DNA of 39,674 nucleotides from an uncultured Actinomycetes bacterium. Lineage in GTDB: Bacteria; Actinomycetota; Actinomycetes; Nanopelagicales; Nanopelagicaceae. Both the position numbers and the translations under genes were made by a program. Under the pieces are notes generated by a model, which saw only the letters and a program-made list of their open reading frames with translations, made no database searches and was not told where the DNA came from. Where the stretch lies: contig CAIJKC010000054.1 in assembly GCA_903821145.1 (NCBI GenBank), positions 1 to 39,674 of the forward strand, written 5' to 3'. Shown one piece after another: positions 1 through 7,749 of the stretch (positions are counted from its first letter, which is position 1; every line of letters begins with the position of its first letter).

Positions 1-1
1 A

Positions 2-154
2 GATGTTTGTGCTGTGCCTGCCGCAGGGATAGTGGCTGAAGCGATGGTTGCTCTTGTTCTTGCCGATGCTGTGCTTGAGAAGTTCGGTGGCGATAGCGTT
101 CAGGAAACTCGTCGCAACTTCCTCAGTTACATAGAGAACCTCGAGATTAAGTAA
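2..154 (+). CDS. aroC: Chorismate synthase, C-terminal end (partial)
   Basis: Only the last 50 codons are in the window; the 5' part lies upstream. The frame reads [18 protein letters not shown], then VLEKFGGDS, the typical C-terminal helix of chorismate synthase. The enzyme converts 5-enolpyruvylshikimate 3-phosphate to chorismate, the last shikimate-pathway step, using reduced FMN. The TAA stop at 152-154 shares its last base with the aroK ATG, so the two are translationally coupled. The aroK, aroB and aroQ neighbours support the call, which rests on a short fragment. Confidence 0.88.
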   Translation, partial: DVCAVPAAGIVAEAMVALVLADAVLEKFGGDSVQETRRNFLSYIENLEIK

Positions 155-669
155 TGCCACAAGCAGTCCTGATCGGACCTCCAGGTTCTGGTAAATCCTC
201 GGTCGGCAGGGCTCTGTCACGAACCACGCAGCTCACCTTCTCCGACACAGATCACCTCATAGAACAACGTGCGGGTAAGAAGATCGCAGAGATCTTTGTG
301 GAGGATGGCGAAGCTACATTTCGCGAACTTGAAGCAAGCGTTGTCGAGCAGGCACTTACCGAAGAATCCGGGGTTCTCTCACTCGGTGGAGGATCTATCC
401 TGAATGAAAAGAGCCAGATCTTGTTGCGTGAATGTGGAGCGCTCATCGTCTTTCTCGAAGTAGGGATAGGACAAGCAGCCCCTCGCATCGGTTTTAACCA
501 AGATCGTCCCATGTTGCTCATTAATCCACGCCAGACCTGGCTCAAGTTGATGGAGGAGCGCCTGCCGATCTACCAATCCCTCGCTGATGTCACGATCTCT
601 ACCGACTCCAAGAAGCCTCAGGAAGTGGCTGAACAGATTGCAGAGATTTTGAAGGTGCGCCTTGGCTGA
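154..669 (+). CDS. aroK: Shikimate kinase
   Basis: 171 residues, the normal length for shikimate kinase, which phosphorylates shikimate at the 3-hydroxyl with ATP in the cytoplasm. The Walker A loop GPPGSGKSS is at residues 8-16, the shikimate-binding DTD at 31-33, the FR pair at 56-57, the GGG loop at 78-80 and a lid arginine in QDRP near residue 117. The ATG overlaps the aroC stop by one base. The 3' end overlaps aroB by 8 bases. It is part of an aroC-aroK-aroB-aroQ operon. Confidence 0.96.
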   Translation: MPQAVLIGPPGSGKSSVGRALSRTTQLTFSDTDHLIEQRAGKKIAEIFVEDGEATFRELEASVVEQALTEESGVLSLGGGSILNEKSQILLRECGALIVFLEVGIGQAAPRIGFNQDRPMLLINPRQTWLKLMEERLPIYQSLADVTISTDSKKPQEVAEQIAEILKVRLG

Positions 670-1696
670 TATTGAAGTGAGATCTGAACATACCTACCAG
701 GTTCGTATCGGCGTCGATCACCGTGTTGAACTAGCCCGCTTGCTCCAAGGTTATTCAAAGGTCTTGATCATTGCGCCACGCGCGCTCCAAGATCTTCTCT
801 CCCTCTCTCATCCCGATGTTTTCTATACCGAAGATGGTGAATCTCAGAAAGATATCTCCACAGTCGTGCAGATCTGGGATGCACTCGGTGAGATGCAACT
901 AGGACGCAAGGATGCGATTGTTGGCATAGGCGGTGGCGCAACAACAGATCTGGCAGGTTTTGTGGCAGCGACATGGCTTCGCGGTGTCCACTGGCATGCC
1001 ATCCCAACCACTCTGGCAGCTATGGTAGATGCCTCGGTGGGTGGAAAGACTGGTATCAACACTCAATCCGGCAAGAATCTCGTCGGGGCATTTCATTCAC
1101 CACAACAGGTAATCATTGATAGGCAATTCCTCGACACTCTTTCAGACCGTGAATTCTCCGCAGGGCTGGCTGAAGTGATTAAGACGGGAATCATTGCAGA
1201 TGTATCGATCTTAGATCTTCTCAATGGCTCTGCTGATCTTAGGGGAGCGCGATCTCTTGCCATCGAACTTATTTCGAAGAGTGTGGCAGTGAAGGCTGAT
1301 GTGGTGAGCGAGGATTTCAAAGAGGGCAAGTTGCGCGAAATTCTCAATTTTGGTCACACATTCGGTCACGCAATCGAGAAACACGAGCAGTTCTCACTTC
1401 GACATGGTGAAGCGGTATCCATTGGGATTATGTATGCGCTCTATCTCTCCGAGGAGCTTGCCGATCTTGATCCATCAGTGAGTTCTGGGATTGCAGAGCT
1501 TCTCAAGAACTTTGGCCTTCCGATCGCAACCGCAGATCTAGGATGGCCTGAGCTTTTGACTCTGATGCAAGGGGATAAGAAGGCTAGAGCACAGGAGTTG
1601 AGGTTCATTGGCATCGATAGAATCTCTCATCCCGTCTGGTTTGAGGGTGTGCCGATTGATATTGCTGCCAAGGTCTATGAAAGGATTCTCCTATGA
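662..1696 (+). CDS. aroB: 3-dehydroquinate synthase
   Basis: 344 residues. It converts DAHP to 3-dehydroquinate with NAD and a divalent metal, the second shikimate step. The NAD-binding loop GIGGGATTDLAG, the following PTTLAAMVDASVGGKTG block, the metal-ligand segments AEVIKTG, NFGHTFGHAIE and RHGEAV are all visible in order. The start is a TTG that lies inside the end of aroK (8-base overlap, with the aroK TGA nested in codons 2-3), which implies translational coupling; no later ATG keeps the N-terminal strand. The stop overlaps the aroQ ATG by 4 bases. Confidence 0.95.
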   Translation: MADIEVRSEHTYQVRIGVDHRVELARLLQGYSKVLIIAPRALQDLLSLSHPDVFYTEDGESQKDISTVVQIWDALGEMQLGRKDAIVGIGGGATTDLAGFVAATWLRGVHWHAIPTTLAAMVDASVGGKTGINTQSGKNLVGAFHSPQQVIIDRQFLDTLSDREFSAGLAEVIKTGIIADVSILDLLNGSADLRGARSLAIELISKSVAVKADVVSEDFKEGKLREILNFGHTFGHAIEKHEQFSLRHGEAVSIGIMYALYLSEELADLDPSVSSGIAELLKNFGLPIATADLGWPELLTLMQGDKKARAQELRFIGIDRISHPVWFEGVPIDIAAKVYERILL

Positions 1697-2121
1697 AGGT
1701 AATGGTTCTTAATGGCCCCAATCTTGGCCGACTCGATTTACGCAGTTCTGCCATCTATGGGAACTTGGATTTCGCTGCTCTGACCGCATTCATTGAAAAC
1801 TCTGCCAAGGAGATGGGCTTTGAGGCTGACGTTCGTCAATCTGACTCTGAGACGGAATTGATCACCTGGTTACATGAGGCAGCCGATGCGAAGATTCCAG
1901 TCATCTTTAATCCAGCAGCTTTTACCCATTATTCGTATGCGATTCGGGATGCGGTGGATATGTTGACCGCACCTGCGATTGAGGTTCACCTGAGCAACCC
2001 ACTTTCCCGAGAAGAATTCCGCCACACATCGGTGATCTCTGGTGTGGTGAAGGGAACTATTGGGGGATTTGGCCCTGATTCATACCGTCTTGCGCTTATG
2101 GCTCTGAAAGGGCTCATCTAG
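1693..2121 (+). CDS. aroQ: 3-dehydroquinate dehydratase, type II
   Basis: 142 residues, the size of the small dodecameric type II enzyme that converts 3-dehydroquinate to 3-dehydroshikimate. The N-terminal VLNGPNLGRLDLR motif, the catalytic tyrosine in AIYGN, the NPAAFTHYSYAIRDA segment and the histidine in IEVHLSNP (followed by SREEFRHTS) are present. It starts at an ATGA overlap with aroB and closes the aro operon. A 72-base spacer with no recognisable terminator follows before efp. Confidence 0.95.
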   Translation: MKVMVLNGPNLGRLDLRSSAIYGNLDFAALTAFIENSAKEMGFEADVRQSDSETELITWLHEAADAKIPVIFNPAAFTHYSYAIRDAVDMLTAPAIEVHLSNPLSREEFRHTSVISGVVKGTIGGFGPDSYRLALMALKGLI

Positions 2122-2193
2122 CGGGTATCCTTCAACCTTTGGCGAACCCTGCCGAACGCCCGGTAATGGGCTTGTAGATGAAATGGACTCCTG

Positions 2194-2757
2194 ATGGCAT
2201 CAACGAATGATTTAAAGAACGGCATGACCTTAGATATTGATGGTCAGCTTTGGACTGTTATTGAGTTCCAGCATGTGAAGCCAGGCAAGGGCCCAGCATT
2301 TGTTCGCACCAAGATGAAGCAGGTCTTAACTGGCAAGGTTGTTGAGAAGACTTTCAATGCCGGCGTGAAGGTAGAGATCGCGATCCTTGAGAAGCGCGAT
2401 ATGCAATATTTGTATAAAGATGGAGAAGATTTCGTCTTTATGGATAGCAAGAACTATGACCAGCTGATGATCTCGGCTCAGGTTGTTGGTGACGCAGTTG
2501 ATTACATGCTCGAGAACTGTGAAGCAATCGTCGCAGTCCACGAAGGCAATCCTCTCTATGTTGAGCTTCCTGCGTCAGTGGAGCTTGTTGTTACCTATAC
2601 CGAGCCTGGACTCCAGGGTGATCGCTCATCCGGTGGTAATAAGCCCGCAACAGTGGAGACTGGAATCACTGTGCAAGTTCCGCTCTTCATTAAGCAAGAT
2701 GAGAAGATTTTGGTGGACACACGCACTGGGGGATACCTCGGTCGTGCTAATTCGTGA
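2194..2757 (+). CDS. efp: Elongation factor P, PGKGP subfamily
   Basis: 187 residues with the three beta-barrel domains of EF-P, which binds the ribosomal E site and relieves stalling at polyproline stretches. The loop that reaches toward the peptidyl-transferase centre reads P30-G31-K32-G33-P34. This palindromic PGKGP form is described for actinobacterial EF-P that works without lysine modification. No modification gene is adjacent. The C-terminal region [16 protein letters not shown] is typical. I see no good Shine-Dalgarno sequence before the ATG at 2194; the start rests on the conserved [11 protein letters not shown]-terminus. It overlaps nusB by 4 bases. Confidence 0.96.
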   Translation: MASTNDLKNGMTLDIDGQLWTVIEFQHVKPGKGPAFVRTKMKQVLTGKVVEKTFNAGVKVEIAILEKRDMQYLYKDGEDFVFMDSKNYDQLMISAQVVGDAVDYMLENCEAIVAVHEGNPLYVELPASVELVVTYTEPGLQGDRSSGGNKPATVETGITVQVPLFIKQDEKILVDTRTGGYLGRANS

Positions 2758-3158
2758 GTGCTCGTCGAAAAGCTCGTAAGCGCGCTTTAGATTTTCTCTA
2801 CGAAGCTGACCTTCGGGGCACGAACGCTCTTGAGCTCTATCTTGCACGTGGCTCGGATGAACTTGCGCAGGAGGCCTATGTTGAAAAACTTCTCCGTGGC
2901 GTTGCCGAGCACCAGAATAAACTCGATGAATTAATTATGACCTATGCCCAAGGTTGGGATATGGATCGAATGCCAGCCATCGATCGAAATCTTCTTCGCC
3001 TCTCAATCTATGAACTCCTCTGGGAGCCAGAGCTGGATGAGAAGATTGCTATTAATGAAGCAGTTGAGATGGCTGCCGAGCTCTCTACCAATGATTCCTC
3101 AAGCTACATCAATGGTGTTCTAGGCCGAATCGCTGCAATTAAAGGATCGCTTATCTAG
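2754..3158 (+). CDS. nusB: Transcription antitermination protein NusB
   Basis: 134 residues, all-helical. NusB binds boxA RNA with S10 (NusE) and supports rRNA antitermination. The N-terminal arginine-rich [17 protein letters not shown] and the later [17 protein letters not shown] and [12 protein letters not shown] segments are characteristic. The GTG at 2754 overlaps the efp TGA (GTGA); a second GTG lies at 2758 in another frame. The efp-nusB-bldD order is conserved in Streptomyces. It converges with bldD across a 24-base gap without a visible terminator hairpin. Confidence 0.94.
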   Translation: MSARRKARKRALDFLYEADLRGTNALELYLARGSDELAQEAYVEKLLRGVAEHQNKLDELIMTYAQGWDMDRMPAIDRNLLRLSIYELLWEPELDEKIAINEAVEMAAELSTNDSSSYINGVLGRIAAIKGSLI

Positions 3159-3182
3159 TCTCCATCTAGTCTTCATCTTGTC

Positions 3183-3689
3183 TTAGTGGAGAAGAAGTCC
3201 ACGATCTATAGCCCATTGAGTCAGTTCACCGGTTGGTACATCAGCCATCGTTGATAGGGCGATCAGATCGCTACCTCTCACCGAGAGCATCACCCCATTC
3301 CAATCAGATCGAAGCCTGCAGATCTCCTGCAGGTATCTCACCATGCTCGCTGGAATCTCATTTCCGGCTCCCCGAATTGCCGCCAGATTAAGAACGAGGC
3401 CCCGACTCTCTGAGGACTTGGGAGAGAAGAGACCAAGGAGCTGGTCAAGGGGGACGTTATAGAAGGTGGCAAGCCCGACAGCTCGCTTGAGGGTGAGAGC
3501 GCGATCGCCTCGTTCATAGGAACCGACGACAACAGCCTTCCAACGCCCCGCTGATTCCCGCTCCACATCTCGAAGGGTGAGCCCTCGCTGGCGTCTGATC
3601 GCGCGAAGGGAGTCCCCGATCGCCGTCAGGGTGTGGGAGTCATAACCCTCGGTTGTGGTTTCTGCATGCTCATCTGGGTGATTTTCCAT
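3183..3689 (-). CDS. bldD: BldD-type transcriptional regulator with c-di-GMP motif
   Basis: 168 residues. A helix-turn-helix domain (about residues 22-86, with the near-invariant GRWKAVVVGSYERGDRA block) is followed by a C-terminal domain carrying R127-x-D129, eight residues, R138-x-x-D141. That matches the RXD-X8-RXXD signature by which Streptomyces BldD binds tetrameric c-di-GMP and dimerises on DNA. There is an acidic, about 20-residue N-terminal extension compared with Streptomyces BldD. The gene sits between nusB and pyrR as in Streptomyces but reads opposite to both. Its ATG has no Shine-Dalgarno sequence and lies 6 bases after a TACCTT box, so the mRNA is probably leaderless. Target genes cannot be read from here. 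Confidence 0.93.
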   Translation of the reverse strand: MENHPDEHAETTTEGYDSHTLTAIGDSLRAIRRQRGLTLRDVERESAGRWKAVVVGSYERGDRALTLKRAVGLATFYNVPLDQLLGLFSPKSSESRGLVLNLAAIRGAGNEIPASMVRYLQEICRLRSDWNGVMLSVRGSDLIALSTMADVPTGELTQWAIDRGLLLH

Positions 3690-3695
3690 GGCGTG

Positions 3696-3701
3696 AAGGT
3701 A
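3696..3701 (-). promoter_or_regulatory. Putative -10 box for leaderless bldD
   Basis: Reading the minus strand, TACCTT is followed by exactly 6 bases (CACGCC) and the bldD ATG at 3689. No purine-rich ribosome binding site is present. A TANNNT hexamer 6-7 bases before the start codon is the usual arrangement of an actinobacterial leaderless promoter, and the same spacing recurs at several other starts in this window. No clear -35 is seen. Confidence 0.5.
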
Positions 3702-3720
3702 GGACAGAAGGCCTGGTTTC

Positions 3721-3742
3721 GCATCTATCTATCCACAGATGC
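3721..3742. promoter_or_regulatory. Inverted repeat in the bldD-pyrR divergent region
   Basis: GCATCT at 3721-3726 and its exact reverse complement AGATGC at 3737-3742 flank a 10-base centre. It lies directly before a TAATCT hexamer (3743-3748) that could be the -10 box of the pyr operon, so it may be an operator. It does not match the published BldD box well, so the cognate regulator is unknown. Confidence 0.35.
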
Positions 3743-3748
3743 TAATCT
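3743..3748 (+). promoter_or_regulatory. Candidate -10 box for the pyr operon
   Basis: TAATCT in the divergent region. A start point about 7 bases downstream would give a leader of roughly 75 bases that contains the complete PyrR hairpin. No convincing -35 element is visible at 16-18 bases upstream, so this is a weak call based on position and the TANNNT pattern. Confidence 0.35.
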
Positions 3749-3787
3749 ACGTCCGCAATACCGGGGATCGAGAAGATATCCGGCCAA

Positions 3788-3822
3788 TCCTTTAAAGAAC
3801 CGTCCTGTGAGGCGGCGAAGGA
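3788..3822 (+). promoter_or_regulatory. PyrR-binding RNA hairpin that masks the pyrR ribosome binding site
   Basis: The core TCCTGTGAGGC (3803-3813) fits the PyrR binding-loop consensus UCCNGNGAGGY. It folds as CCG (3800-3802) with CGG (3813-3815), a bulged U3803, CC (3804-3805) with GG (3811-3812) and a UGUGA loop. A lower stem pairs TCCTT (3788-3792) with AAGGA (3818-3822), the Shine-Dalgarno of pyrR. PyrR bound to uridine nucleotides would stabilise this fold and block translation. This is the translational repression mode described for Mycobacterium smegmatis, rather than Bacillus-type attenuation. Base pairing was checked by hand; no terminator hairpin follows. Confidence 0.82.
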
Positions 3823-3828
3823 GTGAGA

Positions 3829-4359
3829 ATGAGCCTTGTGCTAGATAGCGGTGAGATTAATCGCGCTTTAAAGCGAATCTCCCATGAGATCGTTGAACGC
3901 AATCACGGTGTGAACTCCTTAGTCCTCATGGGGATTCCCACACGCGGCAGATTCATTGCAGAACGTCTACGCGAGATTATTGCGACCATAGAAGGACCGG
4001 TCGCCTGCGGCACTCTCGATATCACCATGCATCGCGATGATCATCGCCTGCGAGCCCCACGAGTTTTGGTCGAAACCGTTATGCCACATGGCGGCATCGA
4101 AGGAAAAGATGTCGTCTTGGTCGATGATGTGCTCTTCTCCGGTCGCACTATTCGAGCAGCACTTGATGCACTTGGCGAACTTGGTCGTCCCAACTCTGTG
4201 CAGCTAGCAGTCTTGGTTGACCGCGGCCATAGAGAGTTACCCATCAGAGCTGACTTCGTGGGCAAGAACATCCCCACGTCGATAAAGGAGCAAGTGAAGG
4301 TCTATCTGACCGAGCATGACGACAAGGATCTTGTTGAGATTGTCACGGTGCAAGAATGA
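3829..4359 (+). CDS. pyrR: PyrR: pyr mRNA-binding regulator / uracil phosphoribosyltransferase
   Basis: 176 residues from the ATG at 3829. PyrR senses UMP/UTP against PRPP and represses pyr mRNA; many members also make UMP from uracil and PRPP. The PRPP loop [18 protein letters not shown] and the early [15 protein letters not shown] helix are diagnostic. A GTG at 3823 is also in frame, but the Shine-Dalgarno AAGGAG (3818-3823) overlaps it, while it is 5 bases from ATG 3829, so I prefer the ATG. The leader has a matching RNA target. The 3' end overlaps pyrB by 4 bases, and it is the first gene of the pyr operon. Confidence 0.95.
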   Translation: MSLVLDSGEINRALKRISHEIVERNHGVNSLVLMGIPTRGRFIAERLREIIATIEGPVACGTLDITMHRDDHRLRAPRVLVETVMPHGGIEGKDVVLVDDVLFSGRTIRAALDALGELGRPNSVQLAVLVDRGHRELPIRADFVGKNIPTSIKEQVKVYLTEHDDKDLVEIVTVQE

Positions 4360-5309
4360 AACATCTACTTTCGATCCATGACATAAGCGCCGATCAAGCA
4401 CTTGATATTCTCGATACCGCGGCACAATTAGAGACTCTCACGGCAGGTGCTGTGAAGAAGCTACCAACGTTACGTGGTCGCACAGTCGTAAACCTCTTCT
4501 TTGAGGATTCCACTCGGACACGCCTCTCCTTTGAATCCGCGGCAAAACGCCTCTCCGCCGATGTCACTAACTTCACCGCTAAGGGATCGAGCGTTAGCAA
4601 GGGTGAGAGCCTGAAAGATACTGCTCAAACGCTGCAGGCGATGGGGGCAGATGCGATCGTGATCAGGCACCCCGCTTCAGGTGCTGCGAATCGATTGGCT
4701 GAAAGCGGCTGGGTGGGGGCATCAATCATCAATGCTGGTGATGGAACTCATGAACATCCTACGCAAGCTCTCCTTGACGCATTCACAATCCGTAAGCATT
4801 TCGGGCCAAGTATGAGAGATTTCTCAACTCTCAACATCGCGATCGTTGGCGATATCCTGCACTCACGTGTTGCTCGAAGCAATATCGCGTTGTTGCAAAA
4901 GCTTGGCGCTCGTGTCACGGTGATTGCCCCACCAACACTGATCCCCGTCGGAATTGAGAGTTGGGGAGCGCCCTTCTCATACGATTTCGATGAAGAGCTT
5001 GATCAGTTTGATGTCGTGATGATGCTACGCGTTCAATTAGAACGTATGAATGAATCTTTCTTCCCCAATGGTCGAGAGTACTCACGAGGATATGGCTTAG
5101 ATGAGGCGCGTTTGGCAAGGTTAAAGCCTGGAGCCATCGTCATGCACCCAGGTCCGATGAATAGAGGTTTGGAGATCAGCGCTGCCAGCGCAGATTCCAT
5201 CAGGTCAGTGGTCGTCGAACAAGTCTCTAATGGAGTTTTAGTACGTATGGCAGTTCTTTATCAACTACTAGGTGGACCCGATCTTCAGGGTGCTGGAGGT
5301 GCACTATGA
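4356..5309 (+). CDS. pyrB: Aspartate carbamoyltransferase, catalytic subunit
   Basis: 317 residues. It joins carbamoyl phosphate and aspartate to give N-carbamoyl-aspartate. The carbamoyl-phosphate loop S52-T-R-T-R56, the SKGESLKDT loop, [12 protein letters not shown] and the [10 protein letters not shown] helix are present, with the C-terminal [11 protein letters not shown] loop that binds aspartate. No pyrI regulatory subunit is nearby, as expected for Gram-positives, so control probably comes through PyrR. ATGA-type overlaps link it to pyrR upstream and pyrC downstream. Confidence 0.97.
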   Translation: MKHLLSIHDISADQALDILDTAAQLETLTAGAVKKLPTLRGRTVVNLFFEDSTRTRLSFESAAKRLSADVTNFTAKGSSVSKGESLKDTAQTLQAMGADAIVIRHPASGAANRLAESGWVGASIINAGDGTHEHPTQALLDAFTIRKHFGPSMRDFSTLNIAIVGDILHSRVARSNIALLQKLGARVTVIAPPTLIPVGIESWGAPFSYDFDEELDQFDVVMMLRVQLERMNESFFPNGREYSRGYGLDEARLARLKPGAIVMHPGPMNRGLEISAASADSIRSVVVEQVSNGVLVRMAVLYQLLGGPDLQGAGGAL

Positions 5310-6631
5310 GCACTATAAGCAGTGTGAGTAAAGTGAATGAAGTGCTCTTGAAATCTGCACTCTTGGCCGATGGATCAGTAGTTGATATCAGAATTTCAGG
5401 GGAGAAGATCTCCGAGATTGGCACAGATCTGACCAGCGAAGGCATTTCTTTAGATTGCACTGGGCTAAGAGTTCTCCCTGGTTTTGTTGACCTGCACACA
5501 CACCTACGTGAACCTGGAAAAGAGAATGCAGAGACAGTACTCAGTGGCTCTCAAGCTGCCGTTCGAGGGGGCTATACGGCGCTCTCAGCAATGGCCAACA
5601 CACATCCAGTTGCAGATTCAGCAGGTGTTGTGGAGCAAGTGTGGCGTCTAGGAAAGAGCGCAGGACTCTGCGATGTCTATCCCATCGGTGCCGTAAGTGA
5701 AGGGTTGGAAGGAAAGAAGCTCGCCGAAATTGGTGCGATGGCAAACTCTGCCGCGCGAGTGCGAGTATTTAGCGATGATGGCAAGTGTGTTGATGATCCG
5801 CTCCTGATGCGTCGAGCCCTGGAGTATGTGAAATCATTTGATGGCGTGATTGCCCAGCATGCACAAGAACCGCGTCTGACCGTTAACGCACAAATGAATG
5901 AAGGTTTAGTAGCCGCAGAACTCGGGCTAGCTGGCTGGCCCGCAGTCGCCGAAGAAGCCATCATCGCAAGAGATATCCTTCTCGCTCATGCAGTGAAGAG
6001 CCGCTTACATATCTGTCACCTCTCAACAAAGGGATCAGTGGAGATCATCCGCTGGGCGAAGGGACAAGGCATGGCCGTTACCGCAGAGGTCACGCCCCAC
6101 CATCTCTTGTTAACCGACGAATCTGCTCGGTCCTACGATCCGATCTATAAGGTGAATCCTCCGTTGCGGACCCAATCTGATGTGCAAGCACTTCGAGAAG
6201 CACTGGCTGATGGAACGATCGATATCGTTGCCACAGATCACGCCCCTCATCCTCACGAGGACAAGGATTGCGAATGGGCATCGGCAGCTTTTGGCATGGT
6301 TGGTCTAGAGACAGCCTTCGCCATAGTTCACTCAACGATGGTGGCGACAGGACTGATGGATTGGAAGCGCCTGGTAGAAGTGATGTCATCTAAGCCGGCA
6401 AGCATTGGTGGCTATGATGAACAAGGGCAAGCACTTGCTCTTGGATCAGTTGCCAATCTTGCGATTATTGACCCATCTCGAGAGTGGGTCGTCAATCGCG
6501 ACGAACTTTCGTCCAAGAGCAAGAACACCCCGTTTCATGGTCATACCCTCACAGGGGCAGTGATACATACGATCTACAGAGGCAAGCTCGTTGTAAGAGA
6601 TCAACAATTGACTGGAGTGGGCAATGTCTAA
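5306..6631 (+). CDS. pyrC: Dihydroorotase
   Basis: 441 residues, the long class I amidohydrolase type, which cyclises N-carbamoyl-aspartate to dihydroorotate using zinc. Metal ligands H64-x-H66 in [10 protein letters not shown], later histidines in AEVTPHH, and catalytic D311 in ATDHAPH are seen. The start at 5306 overlaps pyrB; some relatives begin a few codons later, so the first dozen residues are less sure. The last 8 bases overlap carA. Confidence 0.96.
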   Translation: MSTISSVSKVNEVLLKSALLADGSVVDIRISGEKISEIGTDLTSEGISLDCTGLRVLPGFVDLHTHLREPGKENAETVLSGSQAAVRGGYTALSAMANTHPVADSAGVVEQVWRLGKSAGLCDVYPIGAVSEGLEGKKLAEIGAMANSAARVRVFSDDGKCVDDPLLMRRALEYVKSFDGVIAQHAQEPRLTVNAQMNEGLVAAELGLAGWPAVAEEAIIARDILLAHAVKSRLHICHLSTKGSVEIIRWAKGQGMAVTAEVTPHHLLLTDESARSYDPIYKVNPPLRTQSDVQALREALADGTIDIVATDHAPHPHEDKDCEWASAAFGMVGLETAFAIVHSTMVATGLMDWKRLVEVMSSKPASIGGYDEQGQALALGSVANLAIIDPSREWVVNRDELSSKSKNTPFHGHTLTGAVIHTIYRGKLVVRDQQLTGVGNV

Positions 6632-7745
6632 GGCATATTTGGTACTCGATGATGGCGCCATCTTTGAGGGCCAGTCTTGGGCATGCCTGGGGGAGACCTA
6701 CGGTGAAGCGGTCTTCTCCACCGGAATGACGGGCTACCAAGAGACACTTACCGACCCCAGCTATCACAAGCAGATTGTGATCATGACTGCGCCGCATGTG
6801 GGAAACACCGGTATGAACAAGGCCGATATGGAGTCCAAGAAGATTTGGGTTTCTGGTTTTGCAGTTCGTAATCCATCACCGCGTCCCTCGAATTGGCGCT
6901 CCGAAGAGAGCCTGGAGAGTGCGCTCATAGATGCTGGTGTCGTTGGTATCCAAGGTATCGATACCCGTGCGATTACCCGTCACTTGCGTGATCGTGGATC
7001 CATGCGGGTAGGCATATTCTCGGATGGGCAACTATCTCGCGATGAGATGGTGATCAAGGTTCGCCAGATCCCGGCGATGTCTGGACTCTTCTTAGCATCG
7101 GATGTCACCACGGAATCAAAGTATGTAGTCTCACCGCCGCCTGGTGTTCCTACGAGTTTTACCGTTGCAGCGATCGATTTAGGAATTAAGTCAGCAACTC
7201 CCCGACATATGTCAGAGCGGGGAATGCAAGTACATGTCTTTCCGATGAGTGCGAGTAATGAGGAGATTCGAGCAATCAACCCCGATGGCATCTTCCTCTC
7301 CAATGGCCCGGGTGATCCCTCAACTATGGATGAGATGGTCGAACTGGTCCGCGGTTTTCTTGCCGATTCAATACCGGTCTTCGGAATCTGTTTTGGCCAT
7401 CAGATACTTGGCCGAGCTCTTGGGTTTACCACCTACAAGCTCCCATTTGGCCATCGAGGTATCAATCAACCAGTGAAGAACCTGCAGAATGGAACCGTGG
7501 AGATTACAGCCCATAATCACGGCTTTGCAGTCGATGCACCAGTAGATGCGAATTTCACTACCGTGTATGGCTCCGGACATGTCAGCCACATCTGCCTCAA
7601 CGACGGTGTTGTTGAGGGTCTTGAGCTCCTTGAACGGCCAGCCTTTAGCGTTCAATACCATCCAGAGTCTGCAGCTGGACCACATGATGCCGCCTATCTC
7701 TTCGACCACTTTGCCGAGATGATGAGTAAAGAGAAGGTGAAGTAG
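6624..7745 (+). CDS. carA: Carbamoyl-phosphate synthase small (glutaminase) subunit
   Basis: 373 residues. It hydrolyses glutamine and passes ammonia to CarB. The N-terminal half has [14 protein letters not shown] and the [15 protein letters not shown] signature; the C-terminal half is a class I glutamine amidotransferase with nucleophile C256 in GICFGHQ and the HPES motif near the end. The nucleophile elbow has F where L is usual, a mild change. The ATGTCTAAG start nests the pyrC stop (8-base overlap). It is 4 bases upstream of carB. Confidence 0.97.
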   Translation: MSKAYLVLDDGAIFEGQSWACLGETYGEAVFSTGMTGYQETLTDPSYHKQIVIMTAPHVGNTGMNKADMESKKIWVSGFAVRNPSPRPSNWRSEESLESALIDAGVVGIQGIDTRAITRHLRDRGSMRVGIFSDGQLSRDEMVIKVRQIPAMSGLFLASDVTTESKYVVSPPPGVPTSFTVAAIDLGIKSATPRHMSERGMQVHVFPMSASNEEIRAINPDGIFLSNGPGDPSTMDEMVELVRGFLADSIPVFGICFGHQILGRALGFTTYKLPFGHRGINQPVKNLQNGTVEITAHNHGFAVDAPVDANFTTVYGSGHVSHICLNDGVVEGLELLERPAFSVQYHPESAAGPHDAAYLFDHFAEMMSKEKVK

Positions 7746-7749
7746 CGCC

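Noticed and set aside
3690-3822. BldD autoregulatory box upstream of bldD
   Set aside because: I looked for the published Streptomyces inverted-repeat box and saw no convincing match; only the unrelated GCATCT repeat is clear.
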